Shown: piece after piece, positions 37,235 through 47,335 of the stretch
Numbering within the stretch: the first letter of the stretch is position 1
Layout: each line of letters opens with the position of its first letter
Assembly (NCBI GenBank): GCA_036004685.1
Contig: DASYRE010000031.1
Span: 1-64,000, forward strand
Reading direction: 5' to 3'
DNA from: Candidatus Polarisedimenticolia bacterium
Lineage (GTDB): Bacteria; Acidobacteriota; Polarisedimenticolia; Gp22-AA2; AA152
Length of the DNA stretch: 64,000 bases
Translations under genes and position numbers: made by a program
Notes under the pieces: model-generated
Told to the model about the DNA's origin: nothing
Seen by the model: only the letters and a program-made list of their open reading frames with translations
The model's database searches: none

Positions 37235-37528
37235 TCAAACCGCAGCCGCCAGGTTTTCGCGAAGCACGCGAGGGTGTCGCGCGGCGATGCGCAGCAGCGC
37301 CAATGCCGGTCCCTCGGGATTCCGGCGGTTCTGTTCCCAGTTGCGCAGGGTATGGATGCTGATTCCCAGAGCGTCGGCAAACTGCCGCTGCGTCAGGCCG
37401 ACAAAGCGTCGAAGGGCGATGACGTCCTCGCCACCGGCCAGCTGCCCGCGGAGGAGACGCTCGCGCTGCTTCCTCGGAATCGCGCGGGCGAAATCCCGGT
37501 CGGTCAATTCACGAATGTCATCACTCAT
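37235..37528 (-). CDS. XRE-type antitoxin partner of BrnT
   Basis: 97-residue antitoxin; ATG 37528 overlaps the end of the toxin frame by 8 bases (ATGAGTGA). The N-terminal part SDDIRELTDRDFARAIP is the toxin-binding segment seen in BrnT partners. The C-terminal half is an XRE/HigA-type helix-turn-helix: LRRFVGLTQRQFADALG, then ISIHTLRNWEQNRRNPEG. Classical BrnA has a ribbon-helix-helix instead; partners with this fold are common and usually annotated only as helix-turn-helix proteins. It should repress its own operon through the inverted repeat at 37834-37856. Confidence 0.85.
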   Translation of the reverse strand: MSDDIRELTDRDFARAIPRKQRERLLRGQLAGGEDVIALRRFVGLTQRQFADALGISIHTLRNWEQNRRNPEGPALALLRIAARHPRVLRENLAAAV

Positions 37529-37819
37529 GTCCTTTCCTTTCCGATTCTCCATAGCGTCGGCGCTCCTTCTTGGTCGCCATGCGCGCACTCATAATCCGCA
37601 CGACGTCGTCCTCACGCTCGGTGTAGACCACCACGATGACTCCCTGTCGGATTCGGCCCAAGGCGACAAAACGGTCCTCTTGGCCAGAGTGCTCTTCGTC
37701 GTAGATCTCCAGGTAGTCACCACCGCTTCGAAACAACTCCGCCGCTTGTTCGAACGAAAGGTGGTGTCTCCTGCGATTGAGTCTGTCCTTGGCGGGATCC
37801 CATTCAATTCGCAGCGCAT
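37521..37819 (-). pseudogene. brnT: brnT-like toxin with N-terminal frameshift
   Basis: The main frame (stop at 37521) encodes a nearly complete BrnT ribonuclease toxin: WDPAKDRLNRRRHHLSFEQA, AELFRSGGDYLEIYDEEHS, RFVALGRIRQG and RIMSARMATKKERRRY. BrnT toxins are small RNases of the RelE superfold. The promoter places transcription start at the ATG at 37819, but that ATG reads MRCELNGIPP, one base out of phase. Adding one G between 37803 and 37807 would give MRCELEWDPAK, the normal start. In the toxin frame no ATG, GTG or TTG is found before codon 27. The toxin is probably inactive while the antitoxin is kept; a CTG start at 37814 cannot be excluded. Confidence 0.7.
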
Positions 37820-37825
37820 GCAGAT

Positions 37826-37856
37826 AGTATACGCCATTGACATACTAGGTCAATGG
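37826..37856 (-). promoter_or_regulatory. Promoter and operator of the brnT operon
   Basis: On the minus strand: -35 TTGACC (37853-37848), 16-base spacer, -10 TATACT (37831-37826), and seven bases on the ATG at 37819, so the message is predicted leaderless. The inverted repeat CCATTGAC-N7-GTCAATGG (37834-37856) is perfect and overlaps the -35 box and spacer, as expected for antitoxin autorepression. Confidence 0.7.
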
Positions 37857-37870
37857 CTTATTCCACTCTA

Positions 37871-37932
37871 CTTGCTTGGTATCACGCAGGAGGGCCGCTC
37901 AGGGGGCCATGGCCGCCGGGATCACGGAATCG
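37871..37932. repeat. 62-bp direct repeat, right copy
   Basis: Partner of 37166-37227 (about 87% identity, no gap). It lies between the Kazal-like gene terminator and the brnT promoter. The pair could be duplicated target sequence or recombination sites of a mobile toxin-antitoxin cassette. Confidence 0.8.
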
Positions 37933-37940
37933 TGCTGGTG

Positions 37941-37973
37941 AAAACCCGAGCCGGCGCCCCGCGGGGCGCCGGC
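37941..37973 (-). terminator. Intrinsic terminator of the Kazal-like gene
   Basis: GCCGGCGCCCC pairs perfectly with GGGGCGCCGGC around a two-base loop (37950-37973). On the minus strand a short T run follows (TTTT at 37944-37941). It lies 35 bases below the stop at 38009. Confidence 0.6.
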
Positions 37974-38008
37974 CTGGATGAGGAAGAAACTGGGGGAACG
38001 GGAAGCGC

Positions 38009-38242
38009 TTACTGGGGGCTCAGCGTCTTGCAATCGTTGTCCGAGAAGCCGGCGCAACGGGCGTGGCACATGTTGGTGTACCGGCACCCGTGGCAGGTCA
38101 CGGGCGCGTAGGCCGTGCCACAGCCGCATCCTCCGCCGCTGGGACAGTTCTTCGCCTCGGCCACCGGAGCGAAGAACTGGATCGTCGCCGCCGCCACCGC
38201 CACGAACAGGAGGACCAGGATCGCGAGCTTGAGCTTGGTCAT
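38009..38242 (-). CDS. Small secreted Kazal-like Cys-rich peptide
   Basis: 77-residue preprotein. Residues 1-30 are a signal peptide (hydrophobic core 7-28, ending AEA). The mature 47 residues have eight Cys (33, 39, 41, 50, 53, 59, 63, 71). The run CGCGTAYAPVTC, HGCRYTN, MCHARCAGF follows the Kazal pattern C-x-C-...-Y-x-P-V-C...-Y-x-N-x-C-x-x-x-C-A-G, although Cys53 replaces the usual Gly-x-Thr part. Kazal domains inhibit serine proteases; here the reactive-site loop would lie just before Cys50. The gene has its own ribosome binding site (GGAGAG) and terminator. Inhibitory activity is an inference. Confidence 0.75.
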   Translation of the reverse strand: MTKLKLAILVLLFVAVAAATIQFFAPVAEAKNCPSGGGCGCGTAYAPVTCHGCRYTNMCHARCAGFSDNDCKTLSPQ

Positions 38243-38346
38243 GGTGCGCTCTCCAAGATGGGGGGTTAGAGGTTCGACTCGGCCTTCGACATTATGCCGA
38301 GCTCGACGACGGATCTAGAACGATCTTGCTTTTCTGGAGGGTAAAG

Positions 38347-41031
38347 CTACCGCAGCGTCAGCATCACGAGATCGGATTGGCGATCGACACGGACGAGGAA
38401 GAGGCCGCGGTTATCGCGGGAGAGGCGCAGGCTGAAGGGCCCCACGCGATCGGGGGCGACCGAGAGGATCGGCTTGATCGATTTCGTCTGCGAATCGAGG
38501 AGGAAAACTCTGTCCTCCCCATCGGTCATGATCAGCCGGCGGCTGTCGTTCAGCCAAGTGGGGAAGCTGCCGGAATCGGTGAGCCGGGAATACTTGCGGG
38601 ACGTCAGGTCGTAGACGACGACGCCGGTGTTGTAATCGGTGCCGCGGTAGATGACCCCGGCGAGCTTCGAGCCGTCGGGGGACCAGGTCGAGGCGACGAA
38701 GGTTCCCTTGCCCATGCCGTGAGGCGGCAGCGGCTCGACCTTCTGCTCGGTCCACCGGCGGTTTGGATCGAAGATGCCGACGCCTTCGCTGCCGGAGCGG
38801 AAGGCGATCCTCTGGCCGTCGGGGGACCAGATCGGAAACATCAAAGTAATGGTCTTGGCCTGGGTGATCTGGCTCAGGCCGCTGCCGTCGGGGTTGACTG
38901 TCCAGATCTCGTAGGATCCGCTCCGATCGGAATAGAACGCAATTCTCTTGCCGTCGGGGGACCAGCGGGGCATCCGATCGCGGGCGGCATCGTGGGTGAG
39001 CTGCCGGCGCGCCGAGCCGTCGGCGCGTGAAATGACGATGTCCTCCTGCTTGCCAACCAGATGGAAGGCCACCCATTCTCCGTCGGGCGAAGGCTCCGGG
39101 GAGGCGACGTTCTCGGAGCCGCGCGTGATCCAGACGGGATCGCCCGTCACCTTCTCGGTGCGCGAATCCATGGAGTACCTCTGGATGTTCTGCTGGACCA
39201 CCGCGGAGCCGTAGACCAACCGGTTGCCGTCGGCGGAGACGCGGAGGTCCCGGGCCGTGCCGGTGGCCGCCTGGGTCACGGGCTGGAAGGCGCCACGGAT
39301 CTTGCCGGTGCTCTCATCGATCGGCACGCGCCAGACGTTCATGTTGCCGTCGCGGTCGGAGATGAAATAGAGGAACCGCCCGTCGGCGGACCAGACGGGG
39401 CTCCAGTCGAGGGCCTCGTCCTCGGTGACGCGCACCGGCTGGCCGCCGACCGCCGGGATCGTGTAGAGATCTCTCTGGCCGCTCGCTCCGACCACGGCCC
39501 AATAGGCGATGCGGGAGCCGTGCGGCGACCAGGCGGGCTGGACCGCGTCGCCGTCCGACAGCTTCCGCTTCTGGCGCGTCTCGACGTTGACGGCCCAAAG
39601 AGGGTCGATGGTGCTGCGGCCATGGGGATCGACCCACCTTTCGAGCTCATAGGCAATCTCGCTCCCGTCCGGGGACCAGGCGGGGCGGTAGCCCTCGTCG
39701 GTCAGCCGCACGACGGAATCCCCCAAGACCCCCATCACGAAGATCCCGCCTCCTTCGCGGTCGGACCGGAAGGCGATCTTCTGCCCGTCGGGCGAGAAGG
39801 CCGGCTGCGAGTCATCGGCGGCCGAGTCCTTCGTCAGGTTGATGGCATTGCGCCCGGAGATGCTCTGCACGAAGACGTCCCAATTCCCGACGGGGCGTGA
39901 GGCGTAAGCGACCATCCGTCCGTCGGGCGACAGGCTGGGGAATACCTCTTCGCCGGGTTGGTCGGTGAGCTGGGTGAAGGTTCCATGGAGGACCGGCGGT
40001 GCCGGGGATTCACCGGCCGGGTTTCCGGGGCGCAGCAGGAAGTAGCCGAGGAGGGCTGCCCCGACCAAGCCCGCGCCCAGCGCGAACAGCAGTCCACGCG
40101 AGGCTTTCGGCCGCACCGCCGGCGCCGCCGTGGCGGCCGGCAGGGCGGGTTCGCTCGTCCCCGACTGCACTTCCTTGCGCAGCTCCACCATCTCGTTCTT
40201 GAGATCCTGCGCCGTCTGATAGCGCTCGTCGGGATCCTTGGCGAGGCAGCGCTTGACGATGCGCCCGAGGTGGCGTGGCAGCGCCGGGTTCAAGTCGGTG
40301 ACGGAGACCGGAGCGTCGCGCAGGATCGACGAGAGGATCGATAGCCGGCTGCCGCCCTCGAAAGGTCTCCGGCCGGTCACCATCCGGTAGAACACGACGC
40401 CGAGGGAGAAGATGTCGGTGCGGTGATCGACCGGCGTGCCTTCGGCCTGCTCGGGCGACATGTAGGCGACGGTCCCCAGGATTTTCCCTTCGGCGGTGAG
40501 CTCGGCGGTCGGAAGGTTCGTCGCCATCGGCTCCCCCGCGGGTTGCTCGCGCAGCTTCACCAGCCCAAAGTCGAGGATCTTGATGCGTCCGTCGTCGCTG
40601 ACCATGATGTTGTCGGGCTTGAGATCGCGATGCGTGATGCCGCGCTTGTGCGCCGCGCTGACGGCGTCGGCGATCGGGATCGCGAGGTCGAAGAACTTTG
40701 CCAGCGGCAGCCCCTCCGCGGGGATCATCTCGCTGAGGGTCCGTCCCTGGATCAGCTCCATCGTGATGTAGTGGAGGCCTTCGGCTTCCTCGACCGAATG
40801 GATGGTGACGATGTTGGGGTGGTTCAGGGCGGCGACCGCCTGGGCCTCGCGCTCGAAGCGGCCGCGGAGCTCGGGGTCGGCGGCCATGGCGGACGGCAGG
40901 ATCTTCAGCGCGACGCGCCGGTTCAGGCGCGTGTCCTCAGCGAGATACACCTCGCCCATCCCGCCGCTTCCCAGCTTCTCGATGACTTTGTAGTGGTTGA
41001 GGGTCCTACCGATCAATTCACGACTCCGCAC
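38347..41031 (-). CDS. Serine/threonine kinase with TolB-like propeller, copy A
   Basis: 894-residue receptor-like kinase beginning at GTG 41031. Kinase domain about 11-275 with GSGGMGEVYLAED, VALKIL, HRDLKPDN, DFGLVKL and YMSPEQAEG, all intact. Transmembrane helix near 322-342 (ALGAGLVGAALLGYFLL). The outer part is a propeller of TolB/PD40 repeats with many S-P-D-G turns (LSPDGRMVAYASR, FSPDGQKIAFRSDR, WSPDGKRIAFYSDR). It is followed downstream by the small Kazal-like gene and preceded by a close paralogue on the same strand; the two genes share most residues and arose by tandem duplication. Target proteins are unknown. Confidence 0.92.
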   Translation of the reverse strand: MRSRELIGRTLNHYKVIEKLGSGGMGEVYLAEDTRLNRRVALKILPSAMAADPELRGRFEREAQAVAALNHPNIVTIHSVEEAEGLHYITMELIQGRTLSEMIPAEGLPLAKFFDLAIPIADAVSAAHKRGITHRDLKPDNIMVSDDGRIKILDFGLVKLREQPAGEPMATNLPTAELTAEGKILGTVAYMSPEQAEGTPVDHRTDIFSLGVVFYRMVTGRRPFEGGSRLSILSSILRDAPVSVTDLNPALPRHLGRIVKRCLAKDPDERYQTAQDLKNEMVELRKEVQSGTSEPALPAATAAPAVRPKASRGLLFALGAGLVGAALLGYFLLRPGNPAGESPAPPVLHGTFTQLTDQPGEEVFPSLSPDGRMVAYASRPVGNWDVFVQSISGRNAINLTKDSAADDSQPAFSPDGQKIAFRSDREGGGIFVMGVLGDSVVRLTDEGYRPAWSPDGSEIAYELERWVDPHGRSTIDPLWAVNVETRQKRKLSDGDAVQPAWSPHGSRIAYWAVVGASGQRDLYTIPAVGGQPVRVTEDEALDWSPVWSADGRFLYFISDRDGNMNVWRVPIDESTGKIRGAFQPVTQAATGTARDLRVSADGNRLVYGSAVVQQNIQRYSMDSRTEKVTGDPVWITRGSENVASPEPSPDGEWVAFHLVGKQEDIVISRADGSARRQLTHDAARDRMPRWSPDGKRIAFYSDRSGSYEIWTVNPDGSGLSQITQAKTITLMFPIWSPDGQRIAFRSGSEGVGIFDPNRRWTEQKVEPLPPHGMGKGTFVASTWSPDGSKLAGVIYRGTDYNTGVVVYDLTSRKYSRLTDSGSFPTWLNDSRRLIMTDGEDRVFLLDSQTKSIKPILSVAPDRVGPFSLRLSRDNRGLFLVRVDRQSDLVMLTLR

Positions 41032-41179
41032 CCATCGCCCGACTTTTCGCGCATTCTACCTTAAGTCCGCATCAGGCAGGGCTTCCTGCAGATCGAGCCC
41101 CCCGCGACGGTCGCGTGATTTTCGTTGGCCGGCGTGAGCGCAGATTCGACGACCCGGCGAGGGAAAGCGGGCGTCCCGT

Positions 41180-43849
<2,670 letters not shown>

Positions 43850-43913
43850 TTCAATGGCAAAACGCTTACCTCAACAACTTTGTCAGCGGAGAGCCGGATT
43901 CGCCCCGAAGGTG

Positions 43914-44963
43914 TTACTTATAGGCGACAGTTTTCACGCCGCGTAATGAACATGCGATTCGAGGAAGCAGCTCATCACGAGATCGGGCAGACGCTGGGTC
44001 GACCGCAGGTATCCGCGGACGTCGCCCATCAGCTTCGTCTTGTTCCAGGGTCGTCTTCGACCGAGGGCGTTTGCTCTTCACGTCTTGGTTCAGCATTTCA
44101 TCGGGGTTCAACTCCGGGCTATAGCTCGGGAGAAAGAACATCCGGATCTTGGCTTCGTGCTTCAGAAGCCAGCGCTTGACTCCCGCAGCGCGGTGCACGG
44201 GATGGCGGTCGACGATCAAGAAGATCGGCTGCTTGACGTGGCGGATGAGCCGCTTGAGGAATTGCAGGAACACTTTCACCGTGAACCCTTCCTCGAACAC
44301 CATAAAGGCGAGGCGACCGCGATTGGTGATCGTCGAGATCAAGTTACAGCGAAATCGCTGGCCCGTCCCGGGAATCACCGGCGTCCTTCCACGACGGCCA
44401 TCGGAACGGCCGACTTGGTGATCCGATCGCAATCCCATCTCGTCGCCCCAGTGAATTTCGGCCGCAAAATGCTTGGCCTGGCGCTCGATCGCCGGGTATT
44501 CCGTCCGAAGCCACAGGCGCACTTCCGCGGGGTTCTGCTCGAAGGCCCGTCGAACCGGCTTCTGCGGGGTCAGGCCCCACGCCTTCAAGTACCGGCCGAC
44601 CGTCCAAACCGAAACCTCTACCCCAAACTCATTCTTCAGCAATTGTTGGACCGCCTCCCGCGTCCACAACGCGAAGGGCAGCCGGAGTTGGTCCGGACAC
44701 TTTCCGATGATCCCTCGAATCGCCCGAGAGCGATCCTCGACCACGAGTCGAGGTCGAGCCGGTCGACCGCGCTTCCGACCCGTCAGTCCCTTCGACCCCT
44801 GCTCTTCGTGGAGCCGCGACCACTTGTTGACCGAGGCGCGTGACACCTTGAACACGGAGGCCGCTTGGACCTGGCGCATTCCTCCCCGAACTGCACGAAT
44901 CACCCGCTTTCGGAGATCTTCCTGAGCCGACGATGACAAAGAACGAGCGTCCTTGATTCGCAA
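43914..44963 (-). pseudogene. IS630-family transposase with 3' frameshift
   Basis: 349-codon frame starting at TTG 44963. It contains the N-terminal helix-turn-helix (RQVQAASVFKVSRASVNKW), the linker with GRPARP, and the DDE core: HWGDEMG (first Asp), LIVDRHPVH (second Asp) and SPELNPDEMLNQDVK (Glu). After NQDVKSK the frame departs from the family. Dropping one A of the AAA at 44072-44070 restores the usual ending (NALGRRRPWNKTKLMGDVRGY to HVHYAA, stop at 43934). The element is thus probably inactive, unless frameshifting is programmed. Inverted repeats and TA target duplication could not be fixed with confidence. Confidence 0.85.
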
Positions 44964-45066
44964 TGCCTCGGGCCAAATGCCCAGTATATTATGCTCCGAT
45001 TAGTAAGAAGCAATTGTTCTCGAGGAACGATTCAGAGAAGTCGCGAAGCGTTAAGACGATACTATC

Positions 45067-45705
45067 CTATTCTTCACAAAGTGGCGTGGGGCACGAGCTA
45101 TTCAGAGGACAGGCATGGTGCGTGGTAGAGCATACGGCAGGCCAACCCTGGCATCCCATCGGACAATCGGTATTTCGACAGCACACCATCGTTCCCACCG
45201 GTACACATATACCGGAACACTGTCTAAATTTTGCCCAAACCGTACAACTACAGCCCCCTTCAGGATCCAAGGCGAGATTTCTCTTACCCTTGAATGAAGG
45301 ATTCCGTGAACTCCTTATGGTCTCCGCCGACGGGACAACAACAACGCAGTATCCGAGTGGATCATCCTTGAGGGCGCAACCAGAAAGCGACACGGCATCA
45401 TTGATCCGTTGTCCAACACGCAGCCACGATGCGATACTTTCGTAATCTTGCTGGCTACTGGGTTTTTGTTCTGATGCCCAGACTTTGAATCGATCCGCGA
45501 AGTGCCGTATCGACTCTTCTATAGCAAACTTCTCCGTGATCGAGATAGGCTTGGCAAACTTGTACCTTACCTCCATCCCATCTATGACAATGAGTGCGCC
45601 TGGCACTTGACTCGGGGGGTTGATGTTTTTGGACTGGGCGAGAGGACCGGAAGCAGCTACTAGGAACAATGCTGCTGATGCAAAGGAGAGGATACGAGAT
45701 TTCAT
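45067..45705 (-). CDS. Secreted Cys-rich protein, unknown family
   Basis: 212-residue exported protein with a signal peptide (about 1-23). The middle (about 40-120) has mixed charge and no motif. The C-terminal 70 residues carry at least twelve Cys in tight spacing (GCSCTVW, QCSGICVP, VCCRNTDCPMGCQGW, ACPLNSSCPTPLC), a disulfide-knotted module. I do not recognise the family. The ATG at 45705 has only a weak TGGGG site. Codon use is more AT-rich than in the neighbours, and it sits next to an insertion element, so recent arrival is possible. It runs in the same direction as the transposase but has no shared operon signal. Confidence 0.7.
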   Translation of the reverse strand: MKSRILSFASAALFLVAASGPLAQSKNINPPSQVPGALIVIDGMEVRYKFAKPISITEKFAIEESIRHFADRFKVWASEQKPSSQQDYESIASWLRVGQRINDAVSLSGCALKDDPLGYCVVVVPSAETIRSSRNPSFKGKRNLALDPEGGCSCTVWAKFRQCSGICVPVGTMVCCRNTDCPMGCQGWPAVCSTTHHACPLNSSCPTPLCEE

Positions 45706-45773
45706 ATCGACCCCACTGTGCCTTAGCGGATATCGTTTGTGTAATCTCTATCACTTTTCGGGGCCTACGTCAA

Positions 45774-47312
45774 CTACCCTCCCGCCACGGGCTCGATGTC
45801 CTTCGCGGAGACCGGCATCGTGCCGCCTTTGACGCGCGTCAGGACGCTGTGGTGGCGGCCGTAGAAGAAATAGATCAGCAGGCCGAGGGCGAGCCAGGTG
45901 AAGAGGCGCCACCAGTTGGCGGTCGGCAGCGAGAACATCAGCAGCGAGCAGGAGAGGATCCCCATGATGGGAACGACGGGCACCATCGGGCACCGGAATG
46001 GGCGCTCGTGGTTCGGGTAGCGGCGGCGCATGATGAGGACGGCCGCGCAGACGACGACGAACGCGAACAGGGTGCCGATGTTGGTCAGGTGGAGGAGCGC
46101 ATCGATGGGGAACAGGCCCCCCATCACCGCCACGAACACGCCGATCAGGATGGTCGAGCGCCACGGGGTGCGGAACTTCGGATGGACGTCGCCGAAGAAG
46201 CCGCGCGGCACCAGGCCGTCGCGCGCCATGGCGAGGAAGACGCGGGGGCCGGAGAGCATCATGACCAGGAGCACGGACGTGATGCCGGCGACGCCCGCGA
46301 CGGCGATGAGCCCTTCGGCCCAGCCGATCCCTTGCTGCTGGAAGGCGCGGCTGACGGGGGCGTTGATGTCGAGCTGGTTGTAGGGGACCATGCCGGTGAG
46401 GACCGCCACCACGAGAATATAGAGGATCGTGCAGATGATCAGGGAGGCCACGATGCCGATGGGAACGTCGCGCTGCGGGTTCTTGGCCTCCTCGGTGTGC
46501 GTGGAGACGGAGTCGAATCCGATGTAGGCGAAGAAGATGATCGCCGCGCCGGCGAGCATGCCGAGCGGCGATCCTTGCGGGTCGGTCTGCCCCGACACGT
46601 GGTGGCCGAAGAAATTCAGGCCGGTCCAGCCGTAGGGGGTGAAGGGGTGCCAGTTGTCCGGGTTGATGTAGAAGGCGCCGACGCCGATGACGAAGAGAAC
46701 GGCGGCGAGCTTGATCATCACCATCGTGGCGTTGAACGAGGCGCTCTCGGAGATCCCCTTGACCAGGATCGCCGTGACGATGGCGACGATGACGATCGCC
46801 GGCAGGTTGAAGTACGACCCGGTGTGGAGGAAGCTGCCGGTCGCCGCGTCGTAGCGCCAGGGTGACTCGCGGAAGGCCAGCGGGAGCTGGACGCCGATCT
46901 TCTGCAGGACGTTCTGGAAGTAGCCCGACCATCCGGTGGCCACGGTGGCACTGCCGACGGCGTACTCCAAAACCAGGTCCCAGCCGATGATCCAGGCGAG
47001 CAGCTCGCCGAGCGTGGCGTAGGCGTAGGTGTAGGCGGAGCCGGCAACGGGAACCATCGAGGCGAACTCGGCATAGCACAGCGCCGCGAAGACGCAGGTG
47101 ATGCCCGCCACGACGTAGGAGAGCATCAGGGCGGGGCCGGCGACGTTGTGCGCCGCGGCGCCGGTGGCCACGAAGATCCCGGCGCCGATGATCGCGCCGA
47201 CCCCCAGGCTGGTGAGCTGGACGGGGCCGAGGATGCGGCGCAGGCGGTTCTCGCCGCGCATCTCCTCCAGGAGCAGGCTCAGCGGTTTCGTCTTGAAATA
47301 GTTGGATGGCAT
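45774..47312 (-). CDS. APC-superfamily amino acid permease (cationic type)
   Basis: 512-residue membrane transporter; ATG 47312 is chosen because GGGAG lies just upstream and the family begins with the segment KTKPLSLLLEEM. About 12 helices, first GVGAIIGAGIFVATG (the conserved substrate-binding loop in helix 1), then SYVVAGITCVFAALCYAEFAS and GSAYTYAYATLGE. This is the pattern of cationic amino acid transporters (CAT, YfnA-like). It follows a second permease with only a 23-base gap and is probably co-transcribed. Substrate not determined. Confidence 0.88.
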   Translation of the reverse strand: MPSNYFKTKPLSLLLEEMRGENRLRRILGPVQLTSLGVGAIIGAGIFVATGAAAHNVAGPALMLSYVVAGITCVFAALCYAEFASMVPVAGSAYTYAYATLGELLAWIIGWDLVLEYAVGSATVATGWSGYFQNVLQKIGVQLPLAFRESPWRYDAATGSFLHTGSYFNLPAIVIVAIVTAILVKGISESASFNATMVMIKLAAVLFVIGVGAFYINPDNWHPFTPYGWTGLNFFGHHVSGQTDPQGSPLGMLAGAAIIFFAYIGFDSVSTHTEEAKNPQRDVPIGIVASLIICTILYILVVAVLTGMVPYNQLDINAPVSRAFQQQGIGWAEGLIAVAGVAGITSVLLVMMLSGPRVFLAMARDGLVPRGFFGDVHPKFRTPWRSTILIGVFVAVMGGLFPIDALLHLTNIGTLFAFVVVCAAVLIMRRRYPNHERPFRCPMVPVVPIMGILSCSLLMFSLPTANWWRLFTWLALGLLIYFFYGRHHSVLTRVKGGTMPVSAKDIEPVAGG

Positions 47313-47335
47313 GCGGGTGCTCCCACGGGTGCGGT

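Noticed and set aside
37521-37814. BrnT translated from a CTG start
   Set aside because: CTG at 37814 is in frame and would give a nearly full toxin, but it has no ribosome binding site, while the predicted leaderless ATG is one base out of phase. Frameshift is the simpler reading; not fully excluded.
43890-45010. Terminal inverted repeats of the IS630 element
   Set aside because: Candidate ends (TATAGGCGACAG and TATACTGGGCAT, both after TA) agree at only about half the positions, so the limits are left open.
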